Below, in pieces: positions 59,801 through 64,000 of a stretch of 64,000 nucleotides of DNA; the stretch's first letter is position 1; each line of letters opens with the position of its first letter. The stretch covers positions 26,757,102-26,821,101 of the forward strand of contig CM033402.1 of NCBI GenBank assembly GCA_019426215.1, written 5' to 3'. Below the pieces are notes generated by a model that saw only the letters and a list, made by a program, of their open reading frames with translations, was not told where the DNA came from and searched no databases. The stretch is from Buddleja alternifolia. Taxonomy: Eukaryota; Streptophyta; Magnoliopsida; Lamiales; Scrophulariaceae. The position numbers were made by a program, and so were the translations under genes.

Positions 59801-61903
59801 CAGAATTTGTCTTACAAATAATGGAGTATGAGATTTTATGAATACATGATCTTATACATGTGTTTTCATCTTCATAGATGTAGACCATTATTTTGTAGTC
59901 CGTAAGTCCATTGAGATGCTTGAAATTCTATCTCTTCATTAGTAATGTCTTGTTAGCCGAAATGAGAAGGAGTACATTAAGCCATTGAGAATGTTTTTCC
60001 TTCAAATTATGAAGTAGAGGACATGTTGAGTAAAGTATTTGATTTTATATTAAAATCCATGTAAATCGTTAAAAATGAATCTTGCTCAGTGCCGAGATCC
60101 ATGTTAGAGTTTTCTATAGTACGATTTCATAATGGATACTTGTAAGCTCATCAATACTCCTATAGTATAGAGTTGTAGCCTCGAAATGTGTCCAAAGAGT
60201 CCAAAATTAGAAATGTCTAGACCACCATATTCCAATAGTGGTTTGTTTTTTGGATCTTGAAGTACAATGTGACTTGTACTCGCTCCAATACTTGTTATGC
60301 CATGGGTCATAAGGTATTGTCCAATTCTAGTATGACGTATTGGACAATAGCTAGTAAACACTGCAAATGATTTCCTTAGTATGGAGAAAATTTGTCAAAA
60401 GAATATACATATGTGGACTTGAGGAGGGGATTTGGATAAGTGTGAGTCTACCTCTGAATTTGCTTCTATTACAATGCTGACTCTAGAAGTAGCACGAAGC
60501 AACTTGTGTAACATTGTGCGCAATTAAATATTATTTGTGGCATGTATATTTGCAGTGTGGGATAATGTTTGGTTGAATTTGTTTTATAGCATGTGGGAGT
60601 TGTAAGAAGTTATGTGGGAGCTATGATTATATATGTGAATATATATCGTGATAAACAGCCAGCTAATGCTTACATAGAAGTCTTATTATTGACCTATTGC
60701 TGTAAAATCGAACATCGACACAAAATATAATTTTATGAGATATCATTGTAAACCAATGAGTGATGTTACAACTTGTGTATACGCATTTAGAAGTGGCTAA
60801 AGTTGCTACTTGGCCTTAGCCTAGAGATATATTTGTTGGTCAAGTTAGATCTCTAGAATTGCGTAGAATGCGATCTCTTTTGAACTAAAGGATGTTCATA
60901 GAGATTTATGCCCATAAATGTTTGACATTTGAGTGATGTGCTTTCTAAGCATGTATGTGATGATATGCACTCGATGTCTAAAGGTATGCCAGATAAGTTC
61001 GAGATTGACTCTCTCACACGAGCAATCGCCTCTGACATTGAGCAATGTGCAGAGATGAGACATTTTTGATTTTGTGGCACACTAAATCATACGTAGAGAT
61101 GATGTCGCCTTGATTGATAATCAAGATGAGATTACTATTATGAATTTATGTAATCGAAATGGATTCCCACCATCCATTGACTTATCTAGAAGCCAGATGT
61201 GAGTTTTCTTGAGGTTGTTATTGATAGAGGACGAACAAGAAGAAAACTCAGGTTAAGTGTTGAGATACACTTGAACTAAGATCTGTACAGTGTATTTGAT
61301 TTGAATCATGACATACGCTTCCAAGTAGGAAGAAAAACATTGTAGCACGCGTTTCATACCGCGTGTGCTATATGACCATTGGAGAAATGAGAAAAATCCT
61401 TGCTTTTTCATTGTGTGAGACTCAAAAGTTTATGTAACCTAAAATTATACCCATATGACTTTCTACTGTTTCTTAAAGCTTTATTTTAGTGTTGCCACTT
61501 TAGCATATTACCAATAGCCACGAATGATTCGGCAATGCGGTATATGTCTAGGAAAGCAGCTATCTTTGTCTGACACGTATTTTGTATTCACAGGCCGGCC
61601 AATTATGTCAAACTTAGTGTTTTAAACATAATTTTGAATACATAGAATTGATTGGAAGTCAAGTATACTCTTGAATATTGTTTGAGGGACAAGAGATACG
61701 TTGACTTGTGTAGTAAAAAGATGTCTGGGGTATAGCGAGAAGTTGTCCTCATATTATTCGATATTGAGTTCCTATACATCCTTAACCGGTGTATAGCTTG
61801 AAGCTCATCATATATGCTCGTTGGTCACACGATCCATTTGCTTGTATGAAATTGTGAATATGTTGTTACGGTTACACCAGATGTATGTCTAGCCCTCATG
61901 TGC
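56816..61903 (+). other. Element K interior, no gene recognised
   Basis: About 5 kb of AT-rich sequence with stops in all frames. Purine-rich AGTGGGAG-like words recur (57104, 59054, 60591, 60611) before the terminal tract. Around 59770-60160 three short stretches in plus-strand frames loosely recall reverse transcriptase, but spacing is wrong and this is not claimed as a domain. Confidence 0.4.
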
Positions 61904-61913
61904 GAGTGGGAGA
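61904..61913 (+). other. Polypurine tract of element K
   Basis: GAGTGGGAGA lies directly before the 3' LTR. Confidence 0.85.
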
Positions 61914-62356
61914 TGTTGGAAATTGGATATGGGTCATGGGTCGCCCATGAGGGCTTGACCCTACCCATATTACTTTGAAAGAAAGAAAAGGAGGGAGTAG
62001 TTTTTTGTAGGATAAAACTACCCCAACTCCCTCCTTCTCTCCCATATGTATCTTATGTTTGAAATAAGATAAATAACAAAACATATACAAGAATAGAGAG
62101 AAAAAATTCGCAGCAAAATGAGGGGCTAAAAGTGAAGGCATAAAAGTGTCATTTTGGTGTGATATTGGCAAAGAAGATTCACCATTTGAAGTACTTGGAT
62201 TGTGGATAGTCATCTCTCTCCCCGTGATTGAGAATGCAGACGTTTTAGAGCATCAAAACCGTGTGGAAGAAGTGTGAAACAACCAAGTTGAGATCCGCAT
62301 TTGATTAGTATTTAATTATGTTAAAATCGCATGTTTTATGTGATTAATTTCCGTCA
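61914..62356 (+). repeat. 3' LTR of element K
   Basis: 443 bp, TGTTGGAAATTGG to ATTTCCGTCA, followed by the CCCAG duplication. Confidence 0.95.
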
Positions 62357-62361
62357 CCCAG

Positions 62362-63344
62362 GATTGTGGCGCAGTGGAAATGGGTAAATATAAATCAAAT
62401 GCACAACCCCGAAGCAGGGATTGGGCAAGATATGGAATCATCGGATTACGAAAATATTCATAGGGTGTTTTTGCGAAAGCATACATTTTTGATGAACCAA
62501 CACCAAAAATAATCCGGGTAGCAAAAAGCCTCTAACTTCGCAGAGAGAACAGTTATGTTCCATCGAATTCTCCTGACTTGTTTGCTTCTACGCTCTAACT
62601 CTGCAAAGTGTCTCTAATGGTATCCAACTTAATTCATACCCTTGATATTCTCCACCAGTGCTAGCAAGGAGTATATCAACTATGACTTCTAAAGAAAGGG
62701 GTAGGAATTATGTGTATAGGCTCTAATACAGAATAGACTGGAAAGAAGAAGACAAGATTTCAAGTGAATTAGCATGAAGGAGGCGCCTACATTGGGGTTA
62801 TTTACAACCATAGTACACGCCTATGGTAGATGCCTACTGCTAGGGTTTCAACCCTAGCAATATTTCTTTCCTTCTCTACTTATATTCCTTAATTAATTAG
62901 ATTTATTACCTAATTAATTAGATCATTCCATATTAAATAGATCCACTGTTTAATTAACCAGATCATTTTCATGTTAAGTAATTAGACCATTAATTAATTA
63001 ACTAGACATTTTTCTTATTAATTAATTAGTTTTCCCTCAATTTAATATTCCAAAATTAAAATTTAGAACTTTTATTAATTAAGAGCACTTAATTAATATT
63101 TTTTTTCAATTAATTAATTCCAATTAGTTAATTCTCATTTGATTCACAGAGAATTTATTTCGCCAAGGTACTACACTAAGTTAAGTGTGTGACCTCTTAG
63201 GCTCATTAATAATCTAGCAATAGTTCTTCAAAATAATAATAATAATAATAAGCTAGCAATAGGTCTTAACCCCAAAGTCTAGACAATCCCAACATTGTCT
63301 TAATTAATTATTTAGCCAAATAATTAATTAGGCCATGAATTAAC
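62362..63344 (-). repeat. R2-like LTR fragment
   Basis: The AT-rich TTAATTAA block and the phrase 'aagttaagtgtgtgacc' (63179-63195) match R2 copy 1 (2773-2790). An AAT microsatellite lies near 63230-63250 between two copies of 'agctagcaatag'-like sequence. No coding is seen. Confidence 0.5.
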
Positions 63345-64000
63345 TAGGGGTGTAACTCGAGCTCGAGCCTATTTCTCTCTGAAAAAAGCTCGCGAGCTTC
63401 TCTTTTATATATATATATATATTTTATATAATATTAATTATATTAATAATTTAATAAAAAATCAAAACTAACTTAAAAGAATTAGAAAATCAAATATATA
63501 TCCTTATCTCTCTCTACTGTCCCTGTCACTTCCCTTCCCCAGCCCCAAGCAAAACAAAAAAAAACTAGATCTGAGTTTAAAATCACTCCATCTCTTTCCC
63601 CATGCCCCACCCGAAAGCCACGCCGCCTGAGTTCGGCCACCACACAACCACGAAGCCACGCCGCTAGAAACCACGACAACTCCCCCTCAGTCTCACCCGA
63701 AGCCACGCCGCCGCAGCCCGTTCAGTCGCGCAGCCTAAAATTGCCCATCACCGCCGCGCGAAGCCTCCATAGCCACCCTTTTCCCTGTTTAAGCTTCATT
63801 TTGGTATTTTACTGTTGTAGACTTGTACTTATATTTGTATGCTCAAGTTCCATAGCCACCCCTTCTTTACTGTTTATGTTGTTTGTGTTTTGCTGCAATG
63901 CTAAGCTCAAAATGGAGCTCAGGCTCGCGAGCCTGGTCTCGGCTCAAGCTCGTGAGCTCGAGCCTGGTCTCGGCTCAAGCTCGTGAGCTCGAGCCGAGCT
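63345..64000. mobile_element. Probable hAT-type DNA transposon, right end outside window
   Basis: Begins TAGGGGTGTAACTCGAGCTC, typical of plant hAT termini (TAGGGGTG followed by subterminal GAGCTCGAGC words). The same GAGCTCGAGCC words recur in both orientations at 63899-64000. A TA microsatellite lies at about 63408-63432. No transposase frame is evident. The right terminus and the expected 8-bp duplication (left side would be 63337-63344) cannot be seen. Confidence 0.55.
63931..63992. repeat. 31-bp tandem repeat, two exact units
   Basis: Units 63931-63961 and 63962-63992 are identical and built from CGGCTCAAGCTCGTGAGCTC-type words. A partial unit follows to the window end. Confidence 0.92.

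Larger units (their letters stand above)
54908..62356 (+). mobile_element. Element K: LTR retrotransposon with nearly non-coding interior
   Basis: LTRs of 444 and 443 bp (54908-55351 and 61914-62356) are flanked by CCCAG (54903-54907 and 62357-62361). A primer site of tRNA-iMet type and a polypurine tract sit at the proper places. The LTRs differ at about 10 sites (near 2%), so insertion was fairly recent. The 6.5-kb interior has no recognisable gag, protease or integrase and at most a faint reverse-transcriptase echo near 59770-60160. It is best read as a non-autonomous element mobilised in trans. Confidence 0.9.

Noticed and set aside
59770..60160. Reverse transcriptase relic in element K
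   Set aside because: Three short stretches loosely recall copia reverse transcriptase, but order spacing and frames do not hold, so it is not listed as a domain.
63741..63986. 81-codon ORF at the window end
   Set aside because: Its end is made of the 31-bp GAGCTCG tandem repeat of the probable hAT element and the rest is low complexity.

Overview
This is repeat-dense plant nuclear DNA, probably from an angiosperm with a large AT-rich genome. No host gene, rRNA, tRNA, CRISPR array or prokaryotic feature was recognised. Almost every interpretable base belongs to LTR retrotransposons, with one CACTA-type and one probable hAT-type DNA transposon. The species cannot be named from the sequence. 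The mix of an Angela/Tork-like Ty1/copia family, a Sirevirus-type Ty1/copia element and several Ty3/gypsy-type solo LTRs is typical of intergenic plant DNA.

Layout. 1-2330: remnant of a Ty3/gypsy 5' end (LTR, degenerate tRNA-Asp-type primer binding site, gag-region debris). 2345-9393: old copia debris carrying a solo LTR (H, 4003-5714) and a truncated gypsy-type LTR (J). 9394-38725: a nest up to five levels deep. A copia LTR (G) is split by an Angela-like minus-strand element (B, 10766-38597). B is split inside reverse transcriptase by a solo LTR (C, 13672-31191). C is split by a full-length 16-kb Sirevirus-type element (D, 14821-30852). D is split at its gag-pol junction by another solo LTR (E, 25249-26835). 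B's right LTR holds a further solo LTR (F, 36247-38024). 38726-42983: a truncated copia element (L) and a repeat (R2) that carries a 518-bp CACTA element. 42989-53281: full-length plus-strand Angela-like element A, with a solo LTR (M) in its leader. 53287-54907: old copia debris. 54908-62356: element K, with two intact LTRs but almost no recognisable coding. 62362-64000: an R2-like LTR piece, then a probable hAT element running off the window.

Target-site duplications (TSDs) support this reading: ATGGT for H, TTTAT for B, TCTTT for C, ATAAG for D, GTTAA for F, CTCAT for A, AATAA for M, CCCAG for K, and AAA for the CACTA element. E has no convincing TSD.

Function. D encodes the usual copia set on the minus strand in the order gag, protease, integrase, reverse transcriptase, RNase H. 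It then carries a very long third ORF (about 1,268 codons with one internal stop) before its 3' LTR. D's LTRs differ at only about 1% of sites, so it is young, yet gag, pol and the third ORF all carry stops or frameshifts. A, B and K also look dead. The points most worth a second look are D's third ORF, the AAGCGYC/AAGCGCT-type words scattered through D, a 38-bp flank copy that replaces the primer binding site of B, and CG-rich palindromes just upstream of TATA boxes in several LTR families.
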